A stretch of 64,000 nucleotides of DNA, from positions 124,001 through 188,000 of the forward strand of contig JAJDYE010000041.1 in assembly GCA_022822905.1 (NCBI GenBank), written 5' to 3'. Source of the DNA: Acidimicrobiia bacterium. Lineage in GTDB: Bacteria; Actinomycetota; Acidimicrobiia; Acidimicrobiales; Bin134. Both the position numbers and the translations under genes were made by a program. The stretch's first letter is position 1; every line of letters begins with the position of its first letter. The notes beneath the pieces are model-generated. The model was given only the letters and a program-made list of their open reading frames with translations, was not told the origin of the DNA and did no database searches. Below are positions 33,209 through 41,954 of this stretch, piece after piece.

Positions 33209-35905
33209 TCAGACTCGGGCGACTTCTCGCTCCTCAAACGTCTCGATGACGTCACCCTGCTTGAGGTCTTGGAAGTCGGACAGGCCGATGCCGCACTCAA
33301 ATCCCGACTGCACTTCTCGCACATCATCTTTGAAACGCTTGAGAGAGGACACCGTGCCCCGCCAGATGACCGCACCGTCTCGCAGGAACCGGACTTTGGA
33401 GCCCCTGGTGATGGCCCCGTTGAGCACGTAGCAGCCGGCCACCGTGCCCACCCGGGGAATCCGGAACACTTCCCGCACCTCGGCATCGCCGGTGACGACC
33501 TCTTCGAACTCCGGCGCCAGCATCCCCACCATGGCGTTCTCCACATCCTCTATCAGGTTGTAGATGATCTCGTAGGTGCGGATCTCCACCTTCTCAAGCT
33601 CGGCCAGCTCCCTCGCCTTGCGATCAGGTCTGACGTTGAAGCCGATGATGGTGGCGTTGGACGCGGCAGCCAGTTGAATGTCGTTGGCGGTTACTCCACC
33701 CACACCCCGATGGACAAAGGCCAGCTTCACCTCGTCGCGGCCGAGGCGCTGGAGACTGTCCACCACTGCTTCCAGCGATCCGTTCACGTCGGCTTTGACG
33801 ATGAGGTTCAGCGTCGCAGTCTCCCCCGCCTGGATCTGGCTGAAGATGTCCTCAAGGCGGGCGCCGCCCGAAGTGGCTGCGGCATCCCGGCCCAAGCTGG
33901 CAATGCGCTGAGAGTGCTCACGTGTCTGGGCGACCTTGGCCGCCACCTTCTCGTTGGGGGCTACCACAAAGGAGTCGCCGGCGTTGGCCACGTCGGAAAG
34001 CCCGAGCACCTGCACCGGTTTTGAAGGCAGCGCCTCTTGAATCTGGTTGCCGCGATCGTCGAGCAGGGCCCGGGCCCGTCCCCAGGAAGCTCCGGCAACC
34101 ACTGGATCCCCTCGCCTCAGAGTTCCGTTCTGAACCAACAGGGTGGCAACCGGGCCACGCCCGATGTCCAAGTTGGACTCCAGCACCACGCCGCGAGCCC
34201 TACCGTCTGCGTTGGCCCGCAGATCCTCCACTTCGGCCACCACGGCCAGTTGTTCGAGTAAGTCGTCGATCCCCAGGTTCTGAAGGGCGGAGACCTCAAC
34301 CACGATGGTTTCGCCTCCCCACTGCTCAGGCACCAATTCATGCTCGGAGAGCTGCTGCATGGTCCGATTGGGGTCGGCATTGTTGCGATCGATCTTGTTC
34401 ACGGCGACCACGATGGGCACATCGGCGGCCCGAGCGTGGTTGATGGCCTCCAGGGTCTGGGGCATCACACCATCGTCGGCTGCCACCACCAGCACCACGA
34501 TGTCGGTGGCGCCGGCGCCCCGGGCCCGCATTGCCGTGAATGCCGCGTGGCCGGGAGTGTCGATGAAGGTCAGCGTCCGCCCGTCTTTTTCCACCTGGTA
34601 GGCACCGATGTGCTGGGTAATGCCGCCGGCTTCGCCCTCGGCCACGTTGGCGCTGCGAATCTGGTCGAGCAGCTTGGTCTTGCCGTGGTCCACATGGCCC
34701 ATAACGGTGATCACCGGAGGCCGAACCGGGTTGCCATCATCGGGCTCTTCTTCTTCGAAGTCGGCTTCGAGCAGCTTGAGCAGCTCGTTCTCCTGTTCTT
34801 CACCGGGATCCACCAATCGGACTTCGGCACCGATCTCTGCAGCAAACAGCTCGATCATGTCGTCGGTCAGAGATTGGGTGGCGGTGACCATCTCACCCTG
34901 CTGCATCAGGAAGCGAACCACATCGGCGGCCGTCTGATTCAGCTTCGGACCCACCTCCAACGGCGTCGAGGCTCGCTCGATCACTACCACCCCAGTGGGC
35001 GCAGCCGCGTCCGTTGGGGTGTAGTCGGGGATGTTCATGGGCTGGAGGTCTTCGGCCACCCGCCGACGCCGCCGACTCTTGCGCCGCCTCTGTTGAGGAC
35101 GCTGGGGGCCGCCTCGACCTCGGCCGCCTGGAGCTCCCGTTCCACTGGGGGGCGCACCGAGCGCACCAGCGGGACCGCGGGCAGCTAGAGGCGCAGGAGA
35201 CCGTCCTGGTGAACCGGCCCCTGGCCCTTGGGTGCCAACCGACGGCCGCATTGGACCTCGAGGACCTCTTCGGGGGCTCGGTGCCGGGCCCCTCCCACCC
35301 CGGCCGGGGGGCGGCGGAATCGGCTTGCCCGAAGAAGACGTCGGCGGCCGCCCGGGGGGTGGCGGAATCGGCTTGCCCGAACGCGAGAGCGGGGGGCTGG
35401 TCCGAGCAGAGGCGACTGGCTGAGCAGCCGGCGGTTCGGAGGCAGGCCTCGGCACCGATCGCGGCGGTGCCGGTGGAGCATCGGGAGGAGGCTCAATCGA
35501 CGGTTCTGCTGGACGGGAGCGTGGCGGCACTCCCCCACTCGAGGTAACCACCCGCGTCGGCTTGGGCGGCTCGGGCTCAGGCTCGACAGGCTCCGGCTCT
35601 ACTTCGGCCGCGGCCGGCTCGGGCTCGACAGGTTCAGGTTCCGGCTCGGGTTCTGGCTCGGGTTCTGGCTCGGGCTCAGGCTCAGGTTCCGGCTCGGGTT
35701 CTGGCTCCGGCTCAGGTTCGGGCTCAGGGGGGCGAACCAGTCCATCGCGATGCGCTCGCCGGCGGACGCGGTCCGCTTGGGCATCCACGATGCTTGAGGA
35801 GTGGCTGTTGACGCCGATCCCCAGCGTGACGCAGAGGTCAAGCGTTTCCTTGTTCGTGAGGCCGAGCTCGCGGGCAAGCTCGTAGACCCGAATTTTTGCT
35901 GGCAA
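33209..35905 (-). CDS. infB: Translation initiation factor IF-2
   Basis: GTPase that places initiator tRNA on the 30S subunit. About 898 residues: N-terminal IF2_N ([28 protein letters not shown]), a long Pro/Glu then Pro/Arg/Gly-rich linker, then the G domain with [28 protein letters not shown] and NKID, followed by domains II-IV (C-terminal [20 protein letters not shown]). The likely start is TTG at 35905 with an AGAAAGAG site, which gives the usual xAKIRVYEL beginning; ATG 35947 adds 14 residues but has no ribosome site. ylxR, often between nusA and infB, is absent. Confidence 0.95.
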   Translation of the reverse strand: MPAKIRVYELARELGLTNKETLDLCVTLGIGVNSHSSSIVDAQADRVRRRAHRDGLVRPPEPEPEPEPEPEPEPEPEPEPEPEPEPEPEPEPVEPEPAAAEVEPEPVEPEPEPPKPTRVVTSSGGVPPRSRPAEPSIEPPPDAPPAPPRSVPRPASEPPAAQPVASARTSPPLSRSGKPIPPPPGRPPTSSSGKPIPPPPGRGGRGPAPSPRRGPRGPMRPSVGTQGPGAGSPGRSPAPLAARGPAGALGAPPSGTGAPGGRGRGGPQRPQQRRRKSRRRRRVAEDLQPMNIPDYTPTDAAAPTGVVVIERASTPLEVGPKLNQTAADVVRFLMQQGEMVTATQSLTDDMIELFAAEIGAEVRLVDPGEEQENELLKLLEADFEEEEPDDGNPVRPPVITVMGHVDHGKTKLLDQIRSANVAEGEAGGITQHIGAYQVEKDGRTLTFIDTPGHAAFTAMRARGAGATDIVVLVVAADDGVMPQTLEAINHARAADVPIVVAVNKIDRNNADPNRTMQQLSEHELVPEQWGGETIVVEVSALQNLGIDDLLEQLAVVAEVEDLRANADGRARGVVLESNLDIGRGPVATLLVQNGTLRRGDPVVAGASWGRARALLDDRGNQIQEALPSKPVQVLGLSDVANAGDSFVVAPNEKVAAKVAQTREHSQRIASLGRDAAATSGGARLEDIFSQIQAGETATLNLIVKADVNGSLEAVVDSLQRLGRDEVKLAFVHRGVGGVTANDIQLAAASNATIIGFNVRPDRKARELAELEKVEIRTYEIIYNLIEDVENAMVGMLAPEFEEVVTGDAEVREVFRIPRVGTVAGCYVLNGAITRGSKVRFLRDGAVIWRGTVSSLKRFKDDVREVQSGFECGIGLSDFQDLKQGDVIETFEEREVARV
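35552..35731 (-). repeat. Glu-Pro dipeptide repeat in IF-2 linker
   Basis: Codes for an almost unbroken (EP)n run of about 35 residues followed by looser EPVEPEP blocks in the IF-2 linker. The DNA is a hexanucleotide-like array (GGCTCx/GGTTCx units). The wobble bases vary between units, so it is not a fresh expansion. A rigid, extended, acidic spacer is expected. Confidence 0.85.
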
Positions 35906-36014
35906 AAAGCTCTTTCTTAGTCCGTCCGCAGTGCGCGGCCGACCCATTTGGGTCGGGAATTTATTGTCTCACGCCTGCCCTTCAGATTTCGAAGTCAATC
36001 CGAAGCGCCGGCTA

Positions 36015-37256
36015 CTACCCCGGGGGAGGACCGCCCTCCGCAGCGTCCCCCACCTCCTCAACGGGAACGTTCTCACTTCCTGCGGCAGCCCCTTCCTCAG
36101 AAGGGGTGTCGTCGCTGCCCTCTGCGGCCCAATCCTCAGAAGGGGTGTCGTCGGTGCCCTCTGCGGCCCAATCCTCAGCTGACAGCGCTGGTCCTCCCTC
36201 TGCTGGCCGCCATACCTGCTCACCGGTTGCCTCGTCCACCACCCATTCTCCCTCAGCCCAATCCATGTCCTCATAGGCAGCTTCTTGGGCGAGCTGGGTC
36301 TCGCTTTTGATGTCGATCCGCCATCCGGTCAACCGAGCAGAGAGCCGGGCATTCTGGCCTTCTTTGCCGATGGCCAGGGAGAGCTGATAGTCGGGCACCA
36401 CCACCTCGGCCGCCCCGGACTCCTCGTCGACGGTGACCTCCTTGATCTTGGCCGGTGACAGCGCCTTGGCCACGAAGTCGGCCGGATCATCGGCGAAGGG
36501 AACGATGTCGATCTTCTCCCCCCGCAACTCGTTGACCACCATGCGAACCCGGGCCCCCCGGGCCCCCACACAGGCCCCTACCGGATCTACGTTGGTGTCG
36601 TTGGACGACACCGCGATCTTGGTGCGATGACCCGGCTCCCGAGCACACGCCCTGATCTCCACCACCCCATCGGCGATCTCGGGCACTTCCAGCTCAAACA
36701 GCCGCTTGATCAGCCCAGGGTGGGTGCGGCTGACCACGATTTGCGGGCCCTTGGCCGTCTTCCGGACTTCCACGATGTAGGCCTTGAGGCGGCTGTTGGC
36801 ATCAGGGCGCTCAAAGGGCACCTGCTCGGCCTGGGGCAAAAGGGCCTCCACTCGGCCCAAGTCCAACAAGGTGTAGCGGGCATCATTCTGCTGAATGATC
36901 CCGGTGACGATGTCGCCTTCCCGACCAGCGTATTCCTCGTATTTGAGCTCCCTCTCCACCTCGCGAATCCGCTGCATCATGACCTGCTTGGCCGTCTGCG
37001 CGGCGATACGGCCGAAACCATCGGGAGTCACGTCAAATGGCTCCCCAATGGGCTCGCCGTCCTCATCCAGCTTTTGCGCGAATACCTGGATGTCGGCCGT
37101 CTCGGGGTTGATGGTTACCCAGGCATATTCCTCGCTATCGGGCATCCGCTTGTAGGCCGATTCAAGGGCATCGGCCAGGGCCGCCAACAGGGCCTCCACC
37201 GAAATCCCCTTGTCTGCGGCCAGGGCTTGGAGGGCTTCAAGCATGTCAGGATTCAT
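36015..37256 (-). CDS. nusA: Transcription termination/antitermination factor NusA
   Basis: RNA polymerase-binding factor controlling pausing and rRNA antitermination. 413 residues: an N-terminal RNAP-binding domain, S1 domain (GDIVTGIIQQNDARYTLLDLG), KH1/KH2 (DPVGACVGARGARVRMVVNELRGEKIDIV and LAIGKEGQNARLSARLTGW), then a ~70-residue acidic repetitive C-terminus. ATG 37254-37256 (site AAGGAGAAG) overlaps the rimP TGA as ATGA. Two tandem TAG stops end the gene. Confidence 0.95.
   Translation of the reverse strand: MNPDMLEALQALAADKGISVEALLAALADALESAYKRMPDSEEYAWVTINPETADIQVFAQKLDEDGEPIGEPFDVTPDGFGRIAAQTAKQVMMQRIREVERELKYEEYAGREGDIVTGIIQQNDARYTLLDLGRVEALLPQAEQVPFERPDANSRLKAYIVEVRKTAKGPQIVVSRTHPGLIKRLFELEVPEIADGVVEIRACAREPGHRTKIAVSSNDTNVDPVGACVGARGARVRMVVNELRGEKIDIVPFADDPADFVAKALSPAKIKEVTVDEESGAAEVVVPDYQLSLAIGKEGQNARLSARLTGWRIDIKSETQLAQEAAYEDMDWAEGEWVVDEATGEQVWRPAEGGPALSAEDWAAEGTDDTPSEDWAAEGSDDTPSEEGAAAGSENVPVEEVGDAAEGGPPPG
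36094..36171 (-). repeat. 39-bp tandem repeat in the nusA tail
   Basis: Two adjacent 39-bp units (36094-36132 and 36133-36171) differ at one base and keep frame, encoding EDWAAEG(T/S)DDTPS twice; a third, decayed unit is recognisable as EEGAAAGSENVPV. Length variation between strains is likely. Confidence 0.85.
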
Positions 37257-37735
37257 CGGCTGCTCTTCTCCTTGATCTGCTTCTTTGGCATCGGACCCCA
37301 TTCAAAGACGGTCCTGGCCTTGGCGATGTCGTTGAATGACACGCGTTGAGGAACTCCGTCCTTTTCAATGGTAATTCCGTCATCGTCGTATTCCATCAGC
37401 GAACCTTGAATCCGACGGTTCCCTTCGACATGGGGGCCGAGCTTCACGCTTATGGTCTCGCCCACTGCCCGGGCATAGTGCTCGGGACAGCGCAGCGGAC
37501 GCTCCAAACCGGGGCTGGTGAGCTCCAGGGTGTACCGACCGGGAATGAGATCGTTGTCATCCAACAGGCGAGAGGCGACCTTGGAGGCGCCGGCCACCTC
37601 GTCCAAGCTCACTCCTCCGGGTTTGTCCACGATGATGCGCAGAATCCCGCCTCCATAGGTGAGGTCGTAGATCTCCAAACCCCGCCCATGGAAGAGGGGC
37701 GCGAGCAGGTCGCGCACGCTGTCGGTTACTGGCAT
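37253..37735 (-). CDS. rimP: Ribosome maturation factor RimP
   Basis: 30S maturation factor, first gene of the rimP-nusA-infB operon. 160 residues from ATG 37735, preceded by AGGAAAGGGG. Seen: RGLEIYDLTYGGGILRIIVDKPGGVSLDEVAGASK (N-terminal alpha/beta domain), YTLELTSPGLERPL (the best conserved RimP motif), and an SH3-like C-terminal domain (GSLMEYDDDGITIEKDGV). The open frame upstream to 37801 has no similarity. Confidence 0.93.
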   Translation of the reverse strand: MPVTDSVRDLLAPLFHGRGLEIYDLTYGGGILRIIVDKPGGVSLDEVAGASKVASRLLDDNDLIPGRYTLELTSPGLERPLRCPEHYARAVGETISVKLGPHVEGNRRIQGSLMEYDDDGITIEKDGVPQRVSFNDIAKARTVFEWGPMPKKQIKEKSSR

Positions 37736-37929
37736 CTCGCCCCTTTCCTGACTGGTGCGGTCCCCAAAGTCAGAAGGCGTGGGCCCCAGCCCACGCCTCA
37801 CTCGACTGAAGAGATCGACGATTCACCGGCAATCTTACCCGGTGAAACCGCCCATGTCGCCGCTTAGCGGTGTGTCGTTGGGCCTTTTTCAGCAGCTACG
37901 GCCGCAGACAGCCACAAGATCGGCCTCTC
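37736..37929 (-). other. Spacer between proS and rimP
   Basis: 194 bases. It holds the rimP ribosome site and the second copy of the proS terminus (37889-37927). No RNA gene was recognised, and no promoter for rimP could be picked with confidence. Confidence 0.4.
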
Positions 37930-37968
37930 TCAGTAGCTGCGGCCGCAGACAGCCACAAGATCACTCTC
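37889..37968 (-). repeat. Second copy of the proS 3' terminus in -1 frame
   Basis: proS ends ESDLVAVCGRSY-stop (37930-37968). Two bases after the stop, in the -1 frame, the DNA reads EADLVAVCGRSC-stop (37889-37927). By eye 34 of 39 bases are identical; one difference is synonymous (Arg), and the last Tyr is replaced by Cys. It is the longest and clearest of the terminal echoes. Confidence 0.9.
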
Positions 37969-39342
37969 GTCGCCGCTGTGGGGAAGGGACCCATCAGGGA
38001 GTTGCAAGCACCTCACGGTAACCGCGTATTCGGCCAAGGCCGCTTCGCCCTCGGGGCCGAGTTCAGCCCACGGAATCCGGGCGAATCCCGTTGCCGCCGC
38101 CTCTTGCACCTCGGCCACGGTGGCCGCCTCCACTATCCGAGAGTCCCGCCACGCCATGGCATCGTTGAAAATCTGCTGCTGGATGTCGTCAAGCAGCGAC
38201 TCCACTTGCTTGGGTGCAGCGGAGAGATCGACTGTCTGCTTGTCGCCGTCAATCCGAGACACCAGCGTTGCCTGACCGTTTTCCAGATCCCGGGGTCCGA
38301 TCTCCACCCGTACGGGTACCCCTTTCAGCTCCCAGTCGGTGGCTCTTCGGCCAAACCCCGTACCCGTCCGGTCGTCAACCTTCGCCCGTATCCCGGCAGC
38401 AGCCAAAGATCCGGCCAATTGGTGGCAAGCGCCCACAACTCCTTCGGCGTCGCGAACTGCAACGACAACGGCTTGAGTGGGCGCCAACCGGGGAGGGACA
38501 ACGAGCCCTTGGTCGTCACCGTGGGCCATGATCAGCCCCCCGACCATCCGAGACGACACCCCCCAGGAGGTCTGCCACACGTGGGCCTGACTCCCTTCGG
38601 CATCCAGATAGGTGATGTCGAACATGGTGGCGAAGCTCTGGCCCAGTTCATGGGATGTTCCCATCTGAAGGGCCTTGCCGTCTCGCATCATCCCCTCGAG
38701 GCACATGGAGTTGATGGCCCCGGGGAACCGCTCCGCCTCGGTCTTGTACCCGATGAGGACCGGGATGGCCAGCACCGACTCCATGAAGTCTCGATACACC
38801 TCGTGGAGGATCATGGCCGCGTAGTCACGGGCTTCCTGGCGGGTGGCGTGAGCGGTGTGGCCTTCCTGCCATAAGAACTCCGTGGTTCGCAGGAATATCC
38901 GGGGGCGCATCTCCCAGCGGACCACATTGGCCCACTGGTTGATCAGCAGGGGCAGGTCGCGGTGGCTCTGTATCCATTTGGAGAAGTAGGCATTGATGAT
39001 GGTCTCGCTGGTGGGTCGCACCACCACCGGCTCGGCCAGCTCTCGGCCTCCGCCTTGGGTAACCACTGCCAATTCGGGACTGAAGCCCTCCATGTGGTCG
39101 GACTCCCGGTTCAGGTAGCTCTCGGGGATGAACAGCGGGAAGTAGGCGTTGTCGGCCCCGGCGCCTTTGATGCGCTGATCCACCTCGGCCTGCATCCGCT
39201 CCCACAGGGCATAGCCGTAGGGTCGGATCACCATGGTTCCCCGCACCGGCCCGTTGTCGGCCAGTTCCGCCTTGTTGAGAATGTCCTGATACCAGCGGGG
39301 GAAGTCTTCCTGCTGTGATGTGAGCACCCCTTTTTTGGCCAT
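37930..39342 (-). CDS. proS: Prolyl-tRNA synthetase, archaeal/eukaryal type
   Basis: Class II synthetase of 470 residues without the editing insertion of the bacterial type. Motif 2 region RTTEFLWQEGHTAH, PTSETIINAYFSKW, WGVSSRMVGGLIMAHGDDQG and an anticodon-binding domain (PTQAVVVAVRD) mark the archaeal/eukaryal form, which also ends in an invariant Tyr; here the last residues are CGRSY. In Thermus ProRS the terminal Tyr carboxylate reaches into the active site. The start ATG 39342 follows a GGAGAG site and the ispG stop by two bases. Gene context ispG-proS-rimP is conserved. Confidence 0.95.
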   Translation of the reverse strand: MAKKGVLTSQQEDFPRWYQDILNKAELADNGPVRGTMVIRPYGYALWERMQAEVDQRIKGAGADNAYFPLFIPESYLNRESDHMEGFSPELAVVTQGGGRELAEPVVVRPTSETIINAYFSKWIQSHRDLPLLINQWANVVRWEMRPRIFLRTTEFLWQEGHTAHATRQEARDYAAMILHEVYRDFMESVLAIPVLIGYKTEAERFPGAINSMCLEGMMRDGKALQMGTSHELGQSFATMFDITYLDAEGSQAHVWQTSWGVSSRMVGGLIMAHGDDQGLVVPPRLAPTQAVVVAVRDAEGVVGACHQLAGSLAAAGIRAKVDDRTGTGFGRRATDWELKGVPVRVEIGPRDLENGQATLVSRIDGDKQTVDLSAAPKQVESLLDDIQQQIFNDAMAWRDSRIVEAATVAEVQEAAATGFARIPWAELGPEGEAALAEYAVTVRCLQLPDGSLPHSGDESDLVAVCGRSY

Positions 39343-39344
39343 CC

Positions 39345-40568
39345 TCACGCTCTCCTGCGGATCAGATCGATCTTTTCGCCGGCCTGATTGGCGTCGTCGC
39401 CCTGCTCGGCCAGCAGGCGACTCCGGTCCCGCTCCGCTTCACGGGCCGCGGCCACCGTGTCGGCCCTTTCCAGTGCGGCCTCAGGCCCGTGCTCGTGGAT
39501 CAACTCGGCCCACTCCACGAGCGCCGACACCATTTCCTCCTCGGCCACCACGGCCACGTTGCGGCCCTTGACGAACAGGTGGCCCCGCTTGTTGCCCGCC
39601 GCGATTCCGATATCAGCGTCGCGGGCCTCGCCGGGACCATTCACCACACAGCCCATGACCGCCACCTGAAGGGGAATCTCCCGGTCGCCGAACGCCTCCA
39701 AGGCCTGCTCCGCCACGGCATACACGTCGATCTCCGCCCGACCGCAGCTCGGACAGGCGATGAGGTCCACGTTCTTGCGCTCCCGCAGTCCCATGGATTC
39801 GAGAAGCTGGCGACCGGCTTTCGCCTCTTGCACTGGGTCGGCGGTGAGGCTGTACCGGATGGTGTCGCCGATTCCCTCGGCCAAGAGGGTGCCAATGCCG
39901 ACGGTGGACTTGATCAACCCCACCGGGGGCGGCCCTGCTTCGGTCACCCCCAAGTGCAAGGGGTGATCGGTGACCTCGGCCAGCTGTCGGTAGGACTCGA
40001 TCATGAGGGGCACGCTGGAGGCCTTGACCGAGATCTTGACGTCTTCGAAGTCCACATCGGCGAAGTAGTCGAGTTCCATCTGGGCTGACTCCACCATGGC
40101 CTCCGGGGTCACCCGGTCGCCGTACTTGCGGTAGAGATCAGGGTGCAGCGACCCCCCGTTCACTCCGATGCGGATGGGAACCCCTCGGTCCCGGCACTCT
40201 GAGGCCACCGTTCGGATGTGCTCGGGTTTGCGGATGTTGCCGGGGTTCAGCCTCAGGCATTGGACGCCGGCGTCCAATGCGGCCAGCGCCATGCGGTACT
40301 GGTGGTGAATGTCGGCCACGATGGGCACCGGAGACCGGGGCACAATCTGGGCCAGTCCCTCGGCCGCCTCGATCTCATTGCAAGTGCAGCGCACGATGTC
40401 GGCCCCCGCCGCGGCCAGGGCGTATATCTGCTGAAGGGTGCCCTCCACATCAGCGGTGCGGGTGGTGGTCATGGACTGGACAGTGATGGGCGCGCCACCG
40501 CCGACGGCCACATCCCCCACATGGATCCGACGGGTGGGGCGTCGCTCGAAAGCAGCCTCGACTTCCAT
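39345..40568 (-). CDS. ispG: 4-hydroxy-3-methylbut-2-en-1-yl diphosphate synthase
   Basis: Iron-sulfur enzyme of the MEP isoprenoid pathway reducing MEcPP to HMBPP. 407 residues: TIM-barrel domain (MTTTRTADVEGTLQQI, VADIHHQYRMALAAL, LRLNPGNI, PIRIGVNGGSL) and a C-terminal [4Fe-4S] domain with CPSCGR, GCVVNGPGEARDADIG and further conserved residues. Start ATG 40568. It is the penultimate MEP step; the upstream gene dxr supplies an early one. Confidence 0.95.
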   Translation of the reverse strand: MEVEAAFERRPTRRIHVGDVAVGGGAPITVQSMTTTRTADVEGTLQQIYALAAAGADIVRCTCNEIEAAEGLAQIVPRSPVPIVADIHHQYRMALAALDAGVQCLRLNPGNIRKPEHIRTVASECRDRGVPIRIGVNGGSLHPDLYRKYGDRVTPEAMVESAQMELDYFADVDFEDVKISVKASSVPLMIESYRQLAEVTDHPLHLGVTEAGPPPVGLIKSTVGIGTLLAEGIGDTIRYSLTADPVQEAKAGRQLLESMGLRERKNVDLIACPSCGRAEIDVYAVAEQALEAFGDREIPLQVAVMGCVVNGPGEARDADIGIAAGNKRGHLFVKGRNVAVVAEEEMVSALVEWAELIHEHGPEAALERADTVAAAREAERDRSRLLAEQGDDANQAGEKIDLIRRRA

Positions 40569-40628
40569 GCCCTCAGCTTGACACGCCCGGCCCGCGGTAT
40601 CCGCAATTGCCCGTGATCATCCCACTCC

Positions 40629-41951
40629 TCAACTCGGAAGCCGCACCGGATCGGAGGCATCGAGATAGAGCGCCCCGAGGCCTACGAAGAGCAGGACCAC
40701 CACCACCGCGTAGGCGACGGGGATCATCTTGGCCACGTCGGCGGTATAGCGGCGGCCTCGGCGAGAGCGAAGGCGCTCATAGGTGGCGATCGCCACGTGG
40801 CCGCCATCAAAGGGAAGGAGCGGGATCATGTTGAAGACCCCTATAAAGATGTTCACCAGGGCGAAAAGCAGCAAAAGGCTGCCGTAATTCTCGGTGATGT
40901 CGGAAATGAAGTCGGCAAAAATCCTGAGTACTCCGAGGATGGAGATCACTCGTTCTTCATCTTCCACTGCGGTACTGGAGAACGTCCCTCCGCTCACCGA
41001 GGAGACTTCTTGGCTTGCAGGCTCCTCGGTAACCCTTTGGAAGAAACCGCTGAGTCCACCGGGTGAGAAGAGCTTCCCGATGGCAACGGCGGACTCCTTG
41101 GTCAGGAAGCCGAATTCCTCCAGGGACTCGGGAACGGCCTCGACAAACCCGACCTCTATCGGCCGGCTTTCCCGGGCGTTCAAAGAACGGACCCCCAAGT
41201 AGCCCCGATCGGCATCGAAAGGATAGGTACCGAGTGTCAGCCAGCGGGTGAGGAGATCGCCATCTCGAAGAATGCCCAGGCTGACCGGCGTCCCCGGTTC
41301 GGGTAGAGCCACCACCAAGTCGTCCATGGTGGCCACCGAATCCCCATTCACCGACACGATCCGATCGCCGGGCTGCAATCCGGCTTCCGCGGCAGGTGAA
41401 TCGTTGGCTACCTGGGTCACGGACCAATCCGAAGAGGGAACGCTCTCCGTCCTCCCGCCAATGACGAGAAAGGTGAAGAGCAGCACCAGGGCCAGCAGAA
41501 AATGCATGGTTGAGCCCGCCACTGCCACAGACATTCGCCGCCAATAGGGCTTGCTTCGGTACGTTCGGGACTCTTCAGCAGGAGGAACTTCCTCAAGGTT
41601 GTTCATCCCGATAATCCGGACATACGCCCCAAACGGAATCGCCTTAAGGCCGAAGACTGTCTCCCCCCGACGGAACGACCAGAGCCGGGGCCCGAATCCC
41701 AGGAAGAACTCGGTGACCTTCATGCCCGCCCACCGCGCCGTCAGGTAGTGCCCCATTTCGTGAAGGAACAGCATGACGAGAATGAGCATCAGCGCCACCA
41801 GCATTGGGACACCCCAAATCGCCGATACAACCGCGAGCAATCCCGCAACCAGCACCAACCCCTGCCAACTCTCGCGAGACGCCTTCAAGGTGGCGAGCGG
41901 AGACGGTCGAGACTGGCCGCCCCGCCAGGAGCCAGGTAGATGAAAGCCCAT
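40629..41951 (-). CDS. rseP: Site-2 protease RseP/Rip1 family, M50
   Basis: Intramembrane zinc metalloprotease that cleaves membrane-bound anti-sigma factors or related substrates. 440 residues: the zinc motif HEMGH (64-68) in the first core helix, a PDZ domain (NDSPAAEAGLQPGDRIVSVNGDSV near 180-205), and the second metal motif in LLPFDGGH near the C-terminus. A hydrophilic N-terminal ~30 residues precede the first helix. The gene is in the conserved dxr-rseP-ispG run. Start ATG 41951, three bases from the dxr stop. Confidence 0.94.
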   Translation of the reverse strand: MGFHLPGSWRGGQSRPSPLATLKASRESWQGLVLVAGLLAVVSAIWGVPMLVALMLILVMLFLHEMGHYLTARWAGMKVTEFFLGFGPRLWSFRRGETVFGLKAIPFGAYVRIIGMNNLEEVPPAEESRTYRSKPYWRRMSVAVAGSTMHFLLALVLLFTFLVIGGRTESVPSSDWSVTQVANDSPAAEAGLQPGDRIVSVNGDSVATMDDLVVALPEPGTPVSLGILRDGDLLTRWLTLGTYPFDADRGYLGVRSLNARESRPIEVGFVEAVPESLEEFGFLTKESAVAIGKLFSPGGLSGFFQRVTEEPASQEVSSVSGGTFSSTAVEDEERVISILGVLRIFADFISDITENYGSLLLLFALVNIFIGVFNMIPLLPFDGGHVAIATYERLRSRRGRRYTADVAKMIPVAYAVVVVLLFVGLGALYLDASDPVRLPS

Positions 41952-41954
41952 CGC

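Noticed and set aside
35969..36274. Possible ylxR in the 3' part of nusA
   Set aside because: The minus-strand ORF overlaps the nusA repeats in another frame and lacks the YlxR CxxCxxR motif.
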